NCBI RefSeq assembly: GCF_963675165.1
Contig: NC_087389.1
Span: forward strand, 4,634,620 to 4,698,619
Direction of reading: 5' to 3'
DNA length: 64,000 nucleotides
Source: Halichondria panicea
Taxonomy: Eukaryota; Porifera; Demospongiae; Suberitida; Halichondriidae
Each line of letters starts with the position of its first letter. Position 1 is the first letter of the stretch. This document shows positions 24,320 to 39,200 of this stretch, piece after piece. The notes beneath the pieces are model-generated. The model had not been told where the DNA came from, did no database searches, and saw only the letters and a list, made by a program, of their open reading frames with translations. A program made the translations under genes and the position numbers.

Positions 24320-25026
24320 CTGTTCTTACGGACCAAAGATTGGACAGTAAATAAACAAAGAAATGCATGCAACAGTTCACTGTTCTGTACTGTCGACATC
24401 GTAGCTTGAGGAGTTCGAATCGAGACATAGAGGGTGTGGTTCACAAAAGCGGGTGGGGAAGATAGCTTGACGGACAGGTGTTCGATTAAATCAATATGCA
24501 CCATTTTTTAACCCTTAGATCGCTAGGAGCAGCAACAGACGGAGAGTAATATTCGTCCTTTGCATTTCGACAGACGTACAGGCTATAATTTTTGAGGTGC
24601 ACTAGGTGTGGTTTCGCTTGCACGCTGACTGTGTCTCGTATATGCAATTCTTCGACCAATAGCATCACTTGAGCAAAGAAAACATGCATACTCATCGTGA
24701 TGTTTTCCATTGACGAATTCCTCGTACTATCCGAGCTAATGCTGATCAAGATCTCCTTCAATTTGTCAATACTGATATCCGGGTGAGGAATACATTCAAC
24801 GTCCATTTTTGAGCCTTTCTTGATCTTCTGCGTGGCCATAGATTCAGAGACAAGGTCACAGAAGTCAAGATCAGAAATTTCTTCTTCTTTGGCAGAGTTT
24901 TGGAGGTTCAAAGTGCACGATAGGGAGCTGAGTAGAGGCAAACTAGTTGTCTGTGTGTATGGTAATGGACAGACTCGGAGAACTGCTTTTAGCAGGTGCA
25001 TACAAAATGGTTGCTGAGAGATGAAA
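24320..25026 (-). pseudogene. Nischarin-like 3' fragment, copy 3
   Basis: Homologous to the last ~230 codons of the intact nischarin-like gene and to fragment 2. The same upstream breakpoint after GAGAGATGAAACA at about 25,026 shows that fragments 2 and 3 descend from one event. A one-base deletion at about 24,499 (TATGCACC versus TATGGCACC) breaks the frame at the codons for KKWCHIDLIE. No upstream exons are present. It lies tail to tail with transporter copy 3. Confidence 0.85.
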
Positions 25027-25946
25027 CAAAAAAATGACGTGAAACTTCGCCAGATGCAGGAGAAATCAGTTGGGGAGGGACAATCCTGATAGGTATGTGC
25101 AGGATTTTTCTCCTGTGTGCCAAATTCAATTTTTATTTGAGAATGGCTCCACACTTTAATAATACAAAGTCGATTTTACCAGCCTAAGGAATGGGTGCAC
25201 AACGCTGGTAGGATGCCCTCCCATATTCTGTGCAGCTGTTCAAAATGTTTCGATGTCTATGTTGACTCTCAAATGTCAAATTGGGGTCGAGTAAATCGAT
25301 GGTTAACTCTATAGGTGCTGCATGTAGACTGAGTAAGCAGTAGCTCACTACAAAAAAACTTCACTATTATGAACACAGGATTTATGAAACCACCCAACTA
25401 AGAATGCAGACACTCCGTTTACTGACATGATAAACATATTTTGAGATGCTTACAAAGAATTTCTCCTATTTAACCCATTTGCATTATTATTGTGAGGCAG
25501 CTTAATTTCCACCTGTAATCTTGAATTCGGAGATGAAATTTCCTTCTGCATTTAATACATGTGTACTCCAAAACAATTAAATAGCACTAGACTACCTAGC
25601 TATCTAAAAGACGTTGGAAATTTTCGCAGCTATAATTATATAATTATAATTGTTACTTTAAAAGAGGAGTATTTATGTTATAGTTATAAAATAGGAGGTG
25701 GAGAAAAGAATTAACACAGGTGCATGGTTTTTCCTCACAGATATTTGATATGCATAGCAGCTATGTTGAGGTGGGTCATTAGTGCATTTGCACTTAGCCT
25801 GATTCAAGATTACATTACATTACACTATACAGGCTTCCACATTACTCCCACTAGCACTCTACTTAGAGTACTGTGCATGTCACACATCTAGAATTCTATA
25901 ATCAGTTAGAAGTACATCTATAGAAGTAATACAGCTACATGTAGAG
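25027..25946. other. Inter-copy spacer before transporter copy 4
   Basis: Corresponds to 18,794-20,551 without the 830-bp insertion. It carries the shared promoter-proximal words ATAGGAGGTGGAGAAAAG, CTCACAGATATTTGAT and CTACATGTAGAG just before the ATG. These are the best candidates for a conserved transporter promoter/5'UTR because they precede exon 1 in copies 2, 3 and 4. No other gene seen. Confidence 0.45.
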
Positions 25947-28900
25947 ATGAAGAAGAAGCTGGGAAATGAAATTTGGAGACTGAGGATAAACTGGACTTTC
26001 TCAGCATTTTTGCTATCAGTGCTGTGGAACAGTACAGTCTTAGATCAACTGTCGTCAAATCACAGATTTGTGACTAATCCGAAACAAAAAGATCTTAACC
26101 AAACGGCGAACAGCAACAATGTAAGTTAGCTATATACTTCACTTATCATAAGTCTCATGTACGATCATAACTGTACAGGTTGAGGCAGGATTAGGAGGTT
26201 CTGAATTATTTTACTCGATGGTATCAGGGTCGATTCAATTTGGTGCTGTTATCGGAAGTCTATCAATGGGTCTTCTTGTCAAGTACCTACCTTACTGGTA
26301 TCTGTTTAACGCCTCTCTATGTGCACTCATAATTGGAAACATCTTGTACGCTGTTTCATACACGGCCTGGCTTCTTTTAGTTGCCGAATTGCTTATTGGG
26401 CTTTACCTGGGATCATACTTGACCCTTAGTTATAGTTATTCTATAGACAGCAGTGTTGTGTATAGCCAGCTACAGCAAGAGAACAACAAGACTACTCACA
26501 GTGAAAGAGAGAGCTCTAAGATGCGTGATTTACTGTTTGGAATAGAAGGAATAGGACGTGGAATTGGATTTTTCATTGGACCAGGTATAGTTATAAAGGA
26601 GCTAGCCTTACTAAATTAATAAGTTAAGTCCTTGCGTATTTTTTCGTACAATGTATAATAATTATACAATTGTCTAAGACTATATAATAGGGGCATATAT
26701 ATACTTGAAGCATTCACCAATTGTACACCCACACAGTATCATAATAGGAGCATGGCTTACACTACATAATATTATTCACTTACAGGTATTGGCGTATTGA
26801 TGTCTTATTTTTCTGTTGACCAATTTCGATCAGTTGGTTGGCTAAACGCAGCTCTGAGCTTGTGCACTCTTATTCCATTCATCTTTTTGTTTCGTGGAGA
26901 GAGAAGCTGCAAAGTTAAAAATTGTCAAATGAACTGCAGTTTCAAACATACATGTCATTCCAACATGGCTATGAGCAAACTATCCATGCTTATAATATCC
27001 TTATAACGGACACCTTTTATTAAAAAATTTTTGGCTGTTATTAGGTGGCCTTTTGAGGAGTTTTGATTATTTGGGACCCCCCTATATAGGTGCCTAGCTG
27101 TTTTATGAAGTTTGCTTTCTTCAGGGGTGGCCGCTATAAAAAAAGATTTCACTGTAAACACTTGTACTGCTAATCATGGCGGCGTTAATAGCCATGCAGT
27201 AATCATTCTATATTGATATTCTTCATGTATATCTATTAGCCATAAAACGAATGGAAAACCTTAACAGTGACTTCAGCACATCATTTCAATGCACCTACTA
27301 GCATACCTGCTAGCCATTGGATGGGGAATGTTCAATGCATTATTGGCCCCAGTTCTAACTGACTCTTTTGGTTTTGACATAAACTTGACAGCTTACTTTA
27401 TTCTGGCATTCACTATTCCAAAAGTCATTGGATCTATTCTTTTGTAAGTACAATCAATTTTATGCATCAACTGTGCTGTAAATGTATAGCCTTCATAGTA
27501 GCTACCAAGCACAAAATGATAATGATATCGTTATTCATTCCAGGGTACTCCTTCAAAAAATTGGAGTAAGTGTTGAAGTGGTTGGTATTATTGGAATTTT
27601 GATTACCATTTGCGGCTATCTGGTAATGACAGACTGGCAGACTATACCATATGACCCCTGTACCGAGTACAGCCCCTACCACCATCCAGAACTGCTACAG
27701 AATGTCACAGCAATGAACTATACAAGTCGCTATTCAACAGCTGCTACTAGCAGCAGTCTTCTATTGCAAAGCTCTATCAAATTCAATTTTGAAAATAACA
27801 GAACACAATCGTTGTCACTTCAATTGCCTATTCAAATGTTTGAACGTTGCATGCAAACTGCACATTGTGACTGTAACAGGGACAAATCAAAGTGCCTCAC
27901 TTTTGACATTGCAGATGAACACATTTTTACCATACAAAACACTGTGCAAGACGAAATAAAGCAGCTCGAAGCATTCAACTGTTCCATCCACCCATACACA
28001 ATATGTTTAAAGCGACCAATCAATTTAGAAACTCTAAATGTTGAAGCTCAAAGCGTGCAAGTCCTCACAAATAATCAGTTCAATACAGCAAATAATGTTT
28101 GTATTGAGGCAATCATACCTCACCATCGTTGTCATTGGATACCGATCACAATGTTGACAGGGAAGAAATGTGCAGATTGCCCACCAATCTGCAGAAGCAC
28201 TCACCAAACACTAACTCTGACTCAGTTTGTTGTCGGAGTGTCGTTGTTTATGATTGGGTACTCACTTGCCTGGGTAACAGTACTAGCGATCTCCTCAAAT
28301 GTGACACCAAAACCACTACAGGTACGCAAGTAATTATGATGTATCTAAAGCCTTGTTTACACTAGTACTGAACCAGAATTCTGTATTCCGAGTAAGTGGG
28401 AATAGTAAACTGACCACTAATTGCATTTGCGCAAACATTGGCTGATAGCCGGAAGCTATACAGGCTTACTCTAGGAAAACCCACAAACATGTACAATTCA
28501 GAATTAGTACTTCATGTTTACTCGTAGGAGTTACAGACTCACAGTCACAGCTAAAAACCACTTCTGACCAAGTCCAACCCACCTCCAGAGGTATAGGTTG
28601 GGCTAATCCAGATTAGAACCAGGATTAGGCCCGTTTACACGAACGCGGATCCGTAGGTTTAATCCAGATTCCAACCGGATTACCAGTTCTATACCAGGTG
28701 CACTTAGTATGAGGTAGCACTAGAAACTGACTTTTGTGTTTTGTCATTGAGTCAATAATATTTTTTTACACACATACTCTAACCTTCCGATTCACAGGGG
28801 ATGATGATGGGTACTCTTAACACAGTTAGCACTCTTTCGGAAGCAACAAGTCCAATTTTCCGTAAGTAAATGTATTGCATGTCAGTTAATACCAATGTAC

Positions 28901-29841
28901 TAACCAGTGACGTAGGAAATTTTGAAAGTAGGGGACACTACGGAGTGAGCGAAGGGAGCTCTAGATAAATGGGGGTGTGAGAGTGGGGTAAACAACTACC
29001 AGCACTTGTGAGCCCCACCCTCTTTTCCTATACCACTGCTGTATACAAAGAACAAATGTGTTATTAAAAGAGCAGAAGACAATACTTTGTCATTGACAAC
29101 GTGCAATTACTTGACAGGTAATTTTCACACTGTCAATGACGACGTGCAATTACTGGACCGGATGTGATTGCATGTACACTCTCAATCCAGTCACTAATAG
29201 CAGATCATACGATTAGTATAATTAATAGTATGGCTAAGAGTGCAATATGGGATTAATAGCATGACTCGAGTAACAAGCAATGGCAAAGATACTAACTGCA
29301 CGAGGCGTAGCTGAGCTATTAACCTTGCCAGTGCTTGTTATGAGTGCTATTAATCCCTTATTGCACGAGTAGCCATACTATTGATTGTTAATCGTTTGTG
29401 ATGCAGTTTTAAGGACATTTTTAGCTGCAGTTTCAGTAAAAAAATTATCCGCGGCCGTTATTTGAACGTGCGGTCGTCAAGGCAGTAATTGCACGTCGTT
29501 AATGACAACGTGCAACTACTGCCTTGACGACGTGCAATTACTGATACGCGATTAATCACTGTACAAATCACAGTGAATAATGACAAAATGCAATTATGCC
29601 CATGCATACACCATACGATAATTATGCAGTGGATGCAGCTTATGAGGGGATGCAGAAACGATTATTTGTCTCCACAATAACAATTGCGATTCTGTTTGTG
29701 CCATTCTTGTTGGAGCTACTATTGCTTCGTCACCAAAACATTGACTCACCTAACAACAAAGAGGACAAGACTGGAGGCGCTGAAGACACCACTGCCATGC
29801 TGGATCCGGAAGGACTAGATAATGATAAAATTAATAAATAG
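25947..29841 (+). CDS. MFSD8-like MFS transporter, copy 4
   Basis: Seven exons: 25947-26120, 26179-26584, 26786-about 26928, 27277-27443, 27544-28321, 28798-28861, 29630-29841. Borders are GT-AG and phases match throughout, so this copy appears intact. At one of the two candidate exon 3 donors the GT is changed (CAAATGAAC instead of CAAGTGAAC), which favours the upstream site after codons SCK, or use of another donor. Exon 5 (778 bp) encodes TM9, the cysteine-rich glycosylatable loop and TM10; its loop has the FTIQ insertion shared with copy 1. The C-terminus is slightly longer (LDPEGLDNDKINK). It faces the complete nischarin-like gene tail to tail and so represents the ancestral neighbourhood. 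The MFSD8/CLN7 assignment rests on topology and the PKPLQG-MG motif. Confidence 0.8.
29225..29381. repeat. Inverted-repeat element in intron 6 of copy 4
   Basis: The ends ATAGTATGGCTA (29225-29236) and TAGCCATACTAT (29370-29381) are exact inverted repeats. Further in, AGTGCAATA, GGATTAATAGCA and TAACAAGCA pair with TATTGCAC, TGCTATTAATCC and TGCTTGTTA, forming a long imperfect hairpin. The intron 6 copies in transporters 2 and 3 lack it. It resembles the element at 11,291-11,396. Confidence 0.7.
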
Positions 29842-30292
29842 AGTCATTAATTCATAATATCATAATTATAATACTCTGCTCATGAGCTCATAATTATATA
29901 TACAATATTTATAAACTGTTTGTTGCAAGCATCTTGGAATGCATGCTTCAGTGACACATATCTTAGTCTGATAGTGGTTCATAAACATAGCTAGCCTATT
30001 ATAGATCTAATAAAATTATGATCTTTACCCAAGATCAAAGAGGCACACAGTACATGCATGCATGCTTACAGAAGTTTTTGCTTATAATTATACTGTGCTG
30101 TAAACGTATTTGGTTCGAAAGAGTCGAAGGACAGACTATTATTAGTGCATATGTTATATACATAATACATACGTTAATTCTTGAACTATAAAGTGCACAC
30201 ATTGTTATAGTGCAATAATCATAATTGAACAAAAAGGACAGCATATAAAATATACATGACGTGACGACATGTGACTACATAAACAACACAAA

Positions 30293-33200
30293 TCAACGGG
30301 TGTTAATTGGTAAATATTTTCCTGTTCTTACGGACCAAAGATTGGACAGTAAATGAACAAAGAAATGCAACAGTTCACTGTTCTGTACTAGGAAAGTCAT
30401 TCCACTGTCTTTTGTCGACATTGTAGCTTGAGGAGTTCGAATTGAGACGTAGAGGGTGTGGTTCACAAAAGCGGGTGGGGAAGGTAGCTTGATGGACAGG
30501 TGTTCGATTAAATCAATATGGCACCATTTTTTAACCCTTAGATCGCTAGGAGCAGCAACAGACGGAGAGTAGTATTCATCCTTTGCATTTCGACAGACGT
30601 ACAGGCCATAATTTGTCAGGTGCACTAGGTGTGGTTTCGCTTGCACGCTGACTGTGTCTCGTATATGCAACTCTTCGACCAATAGCATCACTTGAGCAGA
30701 GAGAACATGCATACTCATCGTGATGTTTTCCATTGACGAATTCCTCGTAATACTCGGGCTAATACTGATCAAAATCTCCTTCAATTTGTCAATACTGATG
30801 TCCGGGTGCGGAATACATTCAACGTCCATCTTTGAACCTTTCTTGATCTTCTGGGCGGCCACAGATTCAGAGACAAGGTCACAGAAGTCGAGGTCGGAAA
30901 TTTCTTCTTCTTCAGCAGAGTTTTGGAGGTTCAAAGTGCACGAGAGGGAGCTGAGTAGACTGACAGTGGCAAACTGGTTGTCCGTGTGTATGGTAATGGA
31001 CGGACTCGGAGAACTGCTTTTAGCAGGTGCATACGAAATAGTTGCTGAGAGATGAAACAGGCCTAGCTTGATTTCTTTTACCTCGCTGAGCCAAATTCGA
31101 TGGAAGCATCTGACGTCTGAGGAATCTTTCTTACTGAGGAGTGACATGCGCTGAAAAGAAAAGGCACCTCCATCGTCCATCCATTTTCGAATTGAATCGA
31201 CATCAGACAGTAGATAAATGGCATAGTTGCTGGTCAACAAGCACACTTCAATCTCAATATGGTCCTGTGTTGGGCTGGAAGTTGAGCAGTGAGCGAGAAA
31301 TGTGCATAAGGGAATTTCATCTGACTTGATAAACTCGGCTTGTGCCACATGTTTCTTGAAAAACTTTCCTCGCTGGTAATTAGATTGTTTGGCAAAATCG
31401 AGCAGTACCTCACTCTGAAAAAACACGGGGTTTCGGCTTTTTCCTCCATTCACTTTCGGCACTGAGATTTTTCTCGATTTTGAGACTGGCTGTAGAGACA
31501 GAGTGTCAGTGATAGAATCAGTGGCGTGCACAGTCTTCAATTCTTCTTGTCTCAAATCTTTTGAGAAATTCGTCAAATTCACCATAAATTGATCTAAACA
31601 CTCGCGGTCCTGCACACACAACTTCCATCGAAACACACTTTTCTCCGTTCCGGGGACCTCGTTGACAACCTCAAACTTGATCACAAACTCGTACACAGGG
31701 TCGGCGTGTGCAACAACGTGCTGAGCCCGGTCACAGATCTTTATCTTGCTCACAAATTTGAGAGGGTGGGAGTCCAACACGACCGTACGGGGGAGTGGGA
31801 ACTTGATGGACCCACCCTGGGGCCAAGACAAGAGAGATTCAATGCACAGATAAATGGTGTCGTTGGTGAGAATTAAAGTTCTTGTTCGGAGGTGCGGTTG
31901 ACCTATACTTAGAGGGAGGACATCGGTACATATCTCTCCCACCATCACGTGCTGGACAATTTCAAACTTTTGTGCTTGGTCTTCTGAGATTCGTTTCACT
32001 TCAGTTTCGAAATGACTTGCGAGTACAGTTTCGCTTTTGGACGTGACAGCAATGAAGTTACCAACTTGAGCGATAGTTTTCGGCCAGATGAGGTCTTCCT
32101 TGAGCCTTAGAAGGTCTGAACTGTCTGAGGTTACAAACAATGCTCCGTCTGCTTGTTGAGGAGCTATGATCGTTTCTCTTGTGGTCATAACACAGTGATA
32201 GATTTTCAAGTTATCCATGACAGCTTTGATGTTTTCGGTGATAGCAACCATCTGATCGTACTTTCTCGGTAAAAGTGCAAACGATTTGAGAAGTCCTTTC
32301 TCGATAAATTCCAGACAAACGCTCTGATCAAATACTCCAGTTGCAACCCTTGTCACAGTCGCTAGTGGGCAGCTCATTATACAGGCCAATGGCAGGTTGT
32401 CCGTTTCCCAAGATAAGTTCCTCGTTTTGTGCTTGCATGGATCCAGGACCTCCATAAGATACACGGCTTTGTCGCTGACAATCAGCCCCGTTTCAATCTC
32501 GCAAGACGGAGACGATGTAATGCAGCACCCTCCCCACACCACACTCACAATCACTTCACTACAGTCACTAGCAACCAAACCGCTGAAGAAATTCGCTAAC
32601 TGTTCATTTTCAAGTCCAGGCTTTTTAACTGTCTTTGGAGTGACATTTTTCGACGGAATCAAATCCTGCCCGGGGGGTGGATCGAAAACTCCAGATTCAA
32701 GGAAGTCTCGAGAGGCTCTTGAGATTTCTACGGCAGATGAGATAGCTGTTTCGTCTTGACGATCTCGTCTCACCTCTTGGTGATACTGTACGTTTGGTTC
32801 GGGGGTGACGGACCTTTCGTTCAGGTGTATCGGAGATTTGCGAGAGGTGGGTGTGCTACAATTTGACAGTGGCTTTATCGAAGACTCTATGGTTAGTATA
32901 TCGGAATCCAAGCTACTGTTTTGTTTCAAGCTGCTATTTGGAGATTGTGTTAGATTCAGTGAGCTTTGCGTTGACCCTTTACTGTTGGTAGACTCGAGGC
33001 TCAAGGCAGGCCTGCCGTCTTTGATATCAGACAATGAAAAGGTTTGTTCTGCACTGCTCATCGATTCGGTGATCTCAAGTTTTGGGCTGAGCGTATCGGA
33101 GGGTGGACTTGTCGGCGATTGAGGACTGACGATGCTCGTGATTTCGAGGAGGGCCAGTGATGCCTCAGGAGTCCTGTATACATGTACGGGGAAAGGGGAG

Positions 33201-36200
33201 TTAGCGTATTGTAGAGTGTGAACAAATATCACGAAGGCTTGGCTATAATTATATGTACATTGTATATCAATCAAGCTCTTATTTCTTACAGGCATGCATG
33301 CACATGATAAGGTGGAGAGAGGGTCAGGACTACTACCGAACACAATACTAAACAAGGAAAATACACTACCACTTTCGTACAGCTAAAGATGACAACACAT
33401 GTGCATGTAGATCCACACTCGCCTCCCTACTTACGTTGATCTGCTCCGCATGGTGGCCCGTACACAGCTGTACATTCTCACGAGAGCGTCCATTGTTGGG
33501 ACACAATAAACCACCCACATGGAGGAGGAGCCTAAGGTCATGAACTGGAGACACAGAGCCAATCGCTTGCCCTCGTGAACCTTCATATTCATCAGTAGGG
33601 CTGCAGTGGAGGATGGGGGGAGGCGGTAAATTGAGCCTAATGTACACACATGTACACGCACAATTTGCAAAACTATGTAAAACTAAATTCACTAAACACT
33701 ACTATTTGAGGAGACAAAATCTGAAGAAAGAAATAAAAAGCTACAGTATACATGTAAGCTTTGCCAGTTTGAAATATGAGGCACTTTACTGGCTAACTTG
33801 GTAGGCCATAACATGTACAGTATCTTTGTAAAAGTTACGTTCTAATGATAATACCGGACTAACCTAGGTCCCTCTGCGCCCGTGTCCTGTTGGCTGCCAT
33901 GACGACCTCTAGAATCTTGTTGACGGTGGGGTCAACGCTGACGGTGGCCTCCTCCAGACGACAGTTGAGCAACAGCTGGTCCATGTCCCCCGTCGAGAAG
34001 GTCTGTAGGGACCCGACGTACTCGTGAACCGTGACCAGGAAGTTAATGGACGTGGTCAGGCTGAAGAGCAAAGAAATGAAACGTAAAATTCTACAATGCC
34101 CACATTGGTCAGTAGTGATTGGTACTACAGGGCTGCATTGAGGGGGGGGTGAGGGGGGTAATTCTCCCCCCCTGGGCACAGTTTCGCCCCCTCTAGGATC
34201 TGGAAGATTCATTTGTACTGCTATAATTCTGATGACTTCGCCCCTCCTACATTTTTAATTAGCCCAATTCGCTCCCCCTCCTGATCCGGATGCAGCCCTG
34301 TTAACTATAACCACCTCTAAACAAAGTACATGTATGTAGTCTATTTGAGTTGAGTTGGGCCATCATAATGTTGTCACAACTTTGTCATAGTTTCTATCTA
34401 CATGTACAGTAGAGGTGATATTTAGGCTTCAACCGGTTAAAAGTTAGCATTTTTCATGTAGAAGTCTCTGGTATACTTGTCAACCACATAAAGCCCATAA
34501 TCAACCACATAAATTCCGGGGGGGGGGGGGGGGGCTAATTACTTTAAATACTAGTGCTGAATTGAGATTGATGATTGAAAATAGCCACCTGGGCATATCA
34601 CTGTACATCGCAAATTCGTAGACATCTGTTGTAACAATACCACTCCATTAACTAATAGTAGGAGTATCTTATTGCAAAAAGATGTACGTATGTACGTGTA
34701 TGTTATTTGCACTTACTTTTGAGGAGAGTCTGTTTCCTGTTTGGCTGCCACCATTTGAGCCATTGCTGGAGACATGTTCACCTCTAGGTCAACGAGGGAT
34801 GCCTCCACATTCAGGGATCTGTAGGGTGGGGGAGGGAGAGAGTGCTGGTGTGATACGTGTATACTATAAGCTTGTACATGTACATCAGCTAGCATGGCAT
34901 GGTTGTATTATTCCACTGTACACTTCACTTATAATATGGCACACGCACATTCACACACACACGCACACGCACACGCACATTCACACACACACGCACACGC
35001 ACGCACACACACACACACGCACACGCACACACACACTGGCTACATGTACATTGCAAGTACTGAGTGATGTATGGTTTATACATGTATGCAATGGTGAGGT
35101 GTGGTGGGAGATTGTTCAGCTTCATGCAATCCATGGGATATACCTAAACCTCTACGTACCATTTGTACAAATCTGTAGTTGAACTACTAAACTCTCTACA
35201 GGTTATACATGTACAATGTACAATATCTACTACTAGTCAGAGCACAAAGAGATTTGCTAATAGTAAATCTACTAAACGCAGCACTCTAGGACGTGAGTGG
35301 GTTGGTAATACATGTAGGTAGACTCACGCTTCAGGAGTTGTTCTCTTCTTGTCTCTGTGAGTCTTAGTAGACTTTCTCTTTTTCTTCGTTGGACTTCTTC
35401 TCAAAGAGACTACCTCGTTCTCAGACTGTGTGGGAGGTAACAAACAATCCATCATTACGATTCAAATTGGATCACCAGAAAATAACTGTTTGAAGATGCT
35501 ACACTAGAAGCTGAGCGAGTAATTATCTCTCTGGTCTAATATGGATACTTAGAATTCTCAGTTTTAGCTTGTGCATTGTAACTCTAATAAGTATTGCAAT
35601 GGGGTTTGATTGTAGAGCCATGTAAGTAGTTTGGTGTGGTTGGTCTCTAGCTCTGGGAAACAATTTCGTAGTATTATGGTATTAATTGTGTACATGTACA
35701 CTGTTAGAACCTTTTTCTTGTCAGCGTTGAGTATGGCCAGCCATTTATCTCCGCCCTCTTTCCGCAGTTCCTCCAGCTGATTGGTCAGACTCATACCCTC
35801 CTCCACCTCCGAAGCGGCTGTGTGTGTGGTGTGTGGGTTGAACATATTTGGTACAGCACTAGACTAAGTTCGTGTTGTGGTTTTTAAGTGGCTGAGTATT
35901 ATGCGTACCTTCCTTGGTCTCCTGTTCGTCAGTGTCTAGGGAAATGTCCGCAGTCCTGGAGGGAACCTAGACAATGAATAGTGATGTAGTGTGTGTACGA
36001 ATAATGATACTGTACACGTGTACAGAAGCATTGTTTTGCATTGTAAGAAGGCTATAATTATGTATATACAGTTGTACACACGGTGGAGAAGAGTTAGGAG
36101 AGGGATAGTCAGTGTACACACAGTAGCAAAGCAGAGTGTTAGCTAGGTTACACTCTCACCCTCTTGTGGCCCAGAGTGGGTGTGTTCAGGGAGATGCTGA

Positions 36201-39200
36201 TGTACTGCTCGTCGATGGACGCTTTCTTCCCATCCAATGCCACCTGAAATAGTGAGGGTGTGTAAATACAGATCTGTACATTTGCCAGGGATCAAGCTAC
36301 GTACAGAGAGTTAATAAGATTTTTTAACTACGTACAATGCTTATAGCTTAATGGATATAATCTGCACTTTCTATACCGGACCACAGGTATTTCGAAGGGC
36401 TACAAAATGCACCTACATGTAGTTATGAATATCCAAACTCAAGCCCTCCAACTAAGTTATCAAAACAGGCCCATATCGAGAGAAAAATCCCCTTGATTAT
36501 AGAGATCCCATGACTTTTCTTTGAAAATGAAACATTTCATCCGAGTGCAATTAATGACTGATCACTAGGTACTCCACCCACCCTTTCGTCTGTCTTGGGC
36601 AGCTGACTGAAGACCTGCGATCGATAAGAAGGGGACTGTTCGAGCGGGTTGCCTTGGAGGATCAGATAGTTTAGGTTGGCTAGTCGTGACAGCCTCCCAA
36701 CTTCAGCCACCTGTGGGGGGGGGGGGGGCAACACCAGCTGGTTAGAATTGGGCCATTGAGAAACATAACACAACCAACTATAAGGCTATGAACAGAAGTG
36801 AAGAAAATGCATTTCTATAGCATGCAGCTTTGGGAAAATTAATGATGACCCACCAACTTCATTTTTTTATTTTTGTCTAGTAGTTGGTTATTTTAATATA
36901 CATGTATAGAGGTAGTTTGTATCTCCTTGTCTAACAACTTGACTTACGTCTGAAATGTGATTGTTCCCCAAGTCGAAATACTCGAGTGAGAATGTCTTCT
37001 CCACTCCTGCATGGGACGGTAATACACAGTGGTGTGAGCTTAAGCCAAAGTAGCTAAGCAAAACACATACCGTACAGCTGACACACAACCAATTTCAAAT
37101 TACTGTACAACCTGGTATATTTAACTCGCTGACAATGTCAACCCCCGGGCCAGTGATGTGCCCAGATTTTTTGAAGTGGTGGCTATTTTTAATCCTAAAT
37201 TTCAATTCACTTTTATGCAGTAAACTACATGTAGGCCTAAGAGGTAGTTATTTTTTGTCTAGAACTGCCAACGACCAGTGTGGGCACACTGCTCTTGATT
37301 TATTACTCCTCACCTTCGAGTGAAATGATTGAGTTGCTGGAGAGACTGAGTTTCTTGACATTGCCCATTTTCTTGTGTAGGTTGCTCAGGTCAGAGATCT
37401 TGTTGCGGGAGAGGTCAAGCACTCGGAGGTGGGGCAGCTCCTGTGATTAATAAACACTAGTTACAGGATACCGTATTACACAGCACAATGTACATACACA
37501 ATAAAGAATCTACATGTATAACAAACAGACAAAACCGACACACATTCAATACTGCACACGAGAATTGAAAAGGGAAGATTCGTCTATTATTAAAAGGTCA
37601 AATACAACAGTGTGTGTATACATGTATACATGTAGTTGTTCTGAAAGTCTCTTTCAAATGGCGTACAGGGACACACACACCCACACACACCCACATCCAC
37701 CTACCCACACACACCCACACACACCACACACACACACTTACAGTGAGGTTCTCGATATCTTCGATATAGTTGAAACTCAGATCCAGTTTCTCCAGATAGG
37801 GCAAAAGTTTCTGCATGGTACGATACAGTGTAATATTTGGTAAAACAAATAAATATCTTGGTTTTATAAGGGTCTCAGAATAGCGTCACCACTGGTCTCA
37901 ATGGTGTCTATAGTATGTCCTCATTGACCCACTAAACCAACAGCCTTCTTTATAGTCACACATACCACATACCACATCCACTCCACTAGTGGTCTGCAAT
38001 ACAGTGTGAGATTAGCTCAGCAAATGCCTTTGATAGTTAAGCGTATAGACTTGAGGTCATTTAAATGAAAAGCACAATGATACGCATGCAAACAATAAAT
38101 TATGTAGTAGTTATACATGTAGCAATGGTAAAATAAATTACTAATAGGTCTACATGTAACAATACCCAAATGACCAAAAGAGTAGATAGCCAGGAATTTG
38201 CCCATAATCGTCTCTAGACAATATCAACCACCTCTTTTAGGCCTACATGTAGTACTCTTAGTTCAGAATGAGTGTACATGAACACGAACATGTACTTCCT
38301 CTCACCAAACTATCGTCGATTTTGGTTAGCTGGTTTAGTTTGAAGTTGGCATGCCTCAAGTAATTCCACCTCAAGGCTCGACTGTAATCTGGTTCAGAGA
38401 GTGACGGCTTCGGCTTCGGCATTGGCTTGGGAACGTAGTTAGGCGGAGCTTCAAACATGGACGCCTCGTCACAATACTCGACATCGGAGGGAGAGAACAC
38501 AACTAGTATCTCCTGTAGTGCATGGTGGGGGAATAGGATTCTTAAAAAAAAACACACACCATATTGTAGGAGCAGGTAACTTGTAGAGATCACATAGAGC
38601 TAAGATTAGATTGAATGCATCCCTCAGTGTTTTAGAATAAAATACTCTAGGCTTAAAATCCCCGGGGTCATGGGCTAAGTACCTTCAAGGAGGCGATGGT
38701 TCTGCGAACTTCCAGAGCTTGTAGTTGCCCTGGGAACTGATGTCTCCCCTGGAACTGGTGCATGCAAATACTGTCCACAAAAAGCACTGTGATGGACTTC
38801 ATTAGTGATAGGTCAAAAGTCAACTGGCCGGGTTCACGTATTGCAAACAACTCTTCAGCTGGCGGTGCTATCTGTGCGTGTGTGTGTGTGTGTGTGTGTG
38901 GTGTGTGTGCGTGTGTGGGTCTTCAACAGAAACCAAAGGCACTAATAAGACATCATCGTTATGATTCTGTACAGGTGTGAGTGTGCGTACATGTACATTT
39001 TCAACCATTCTCAGCGTACAGCTACATGTACCTTGAGCTTCTTGAGGTTCTGAACAAAATCTAACAGATGTCCGAAATCATCCTTCATTTTGCCACTTTC
39101 TGTACAGGGTAATCAAAAAGAAGCACAATTACGACCGGTCCTGGTATAGATATGTAAATAGTAGGCCTACACTTTCCAATCTACATGTACTGGTTGTGCT

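Noticed and set aside
13175-29841. Assignment of the transporters to the OATP/SLCO family because of the cysteine-rich loop
   Set aside because: SLCO proteins have a Kazal-type loop and a WxGxWWxG signature that are not seen. Loop position and the PKPLQG-MG motif fit MFSD8/CLN7 better.
34682-35182. Open frames of 166 (plus) and 69 (minus) codons rich in His/Thr or Val/Cys
   Set aside because: They are translations of the CA/CACACG microsatellite inside a nischarin intron.
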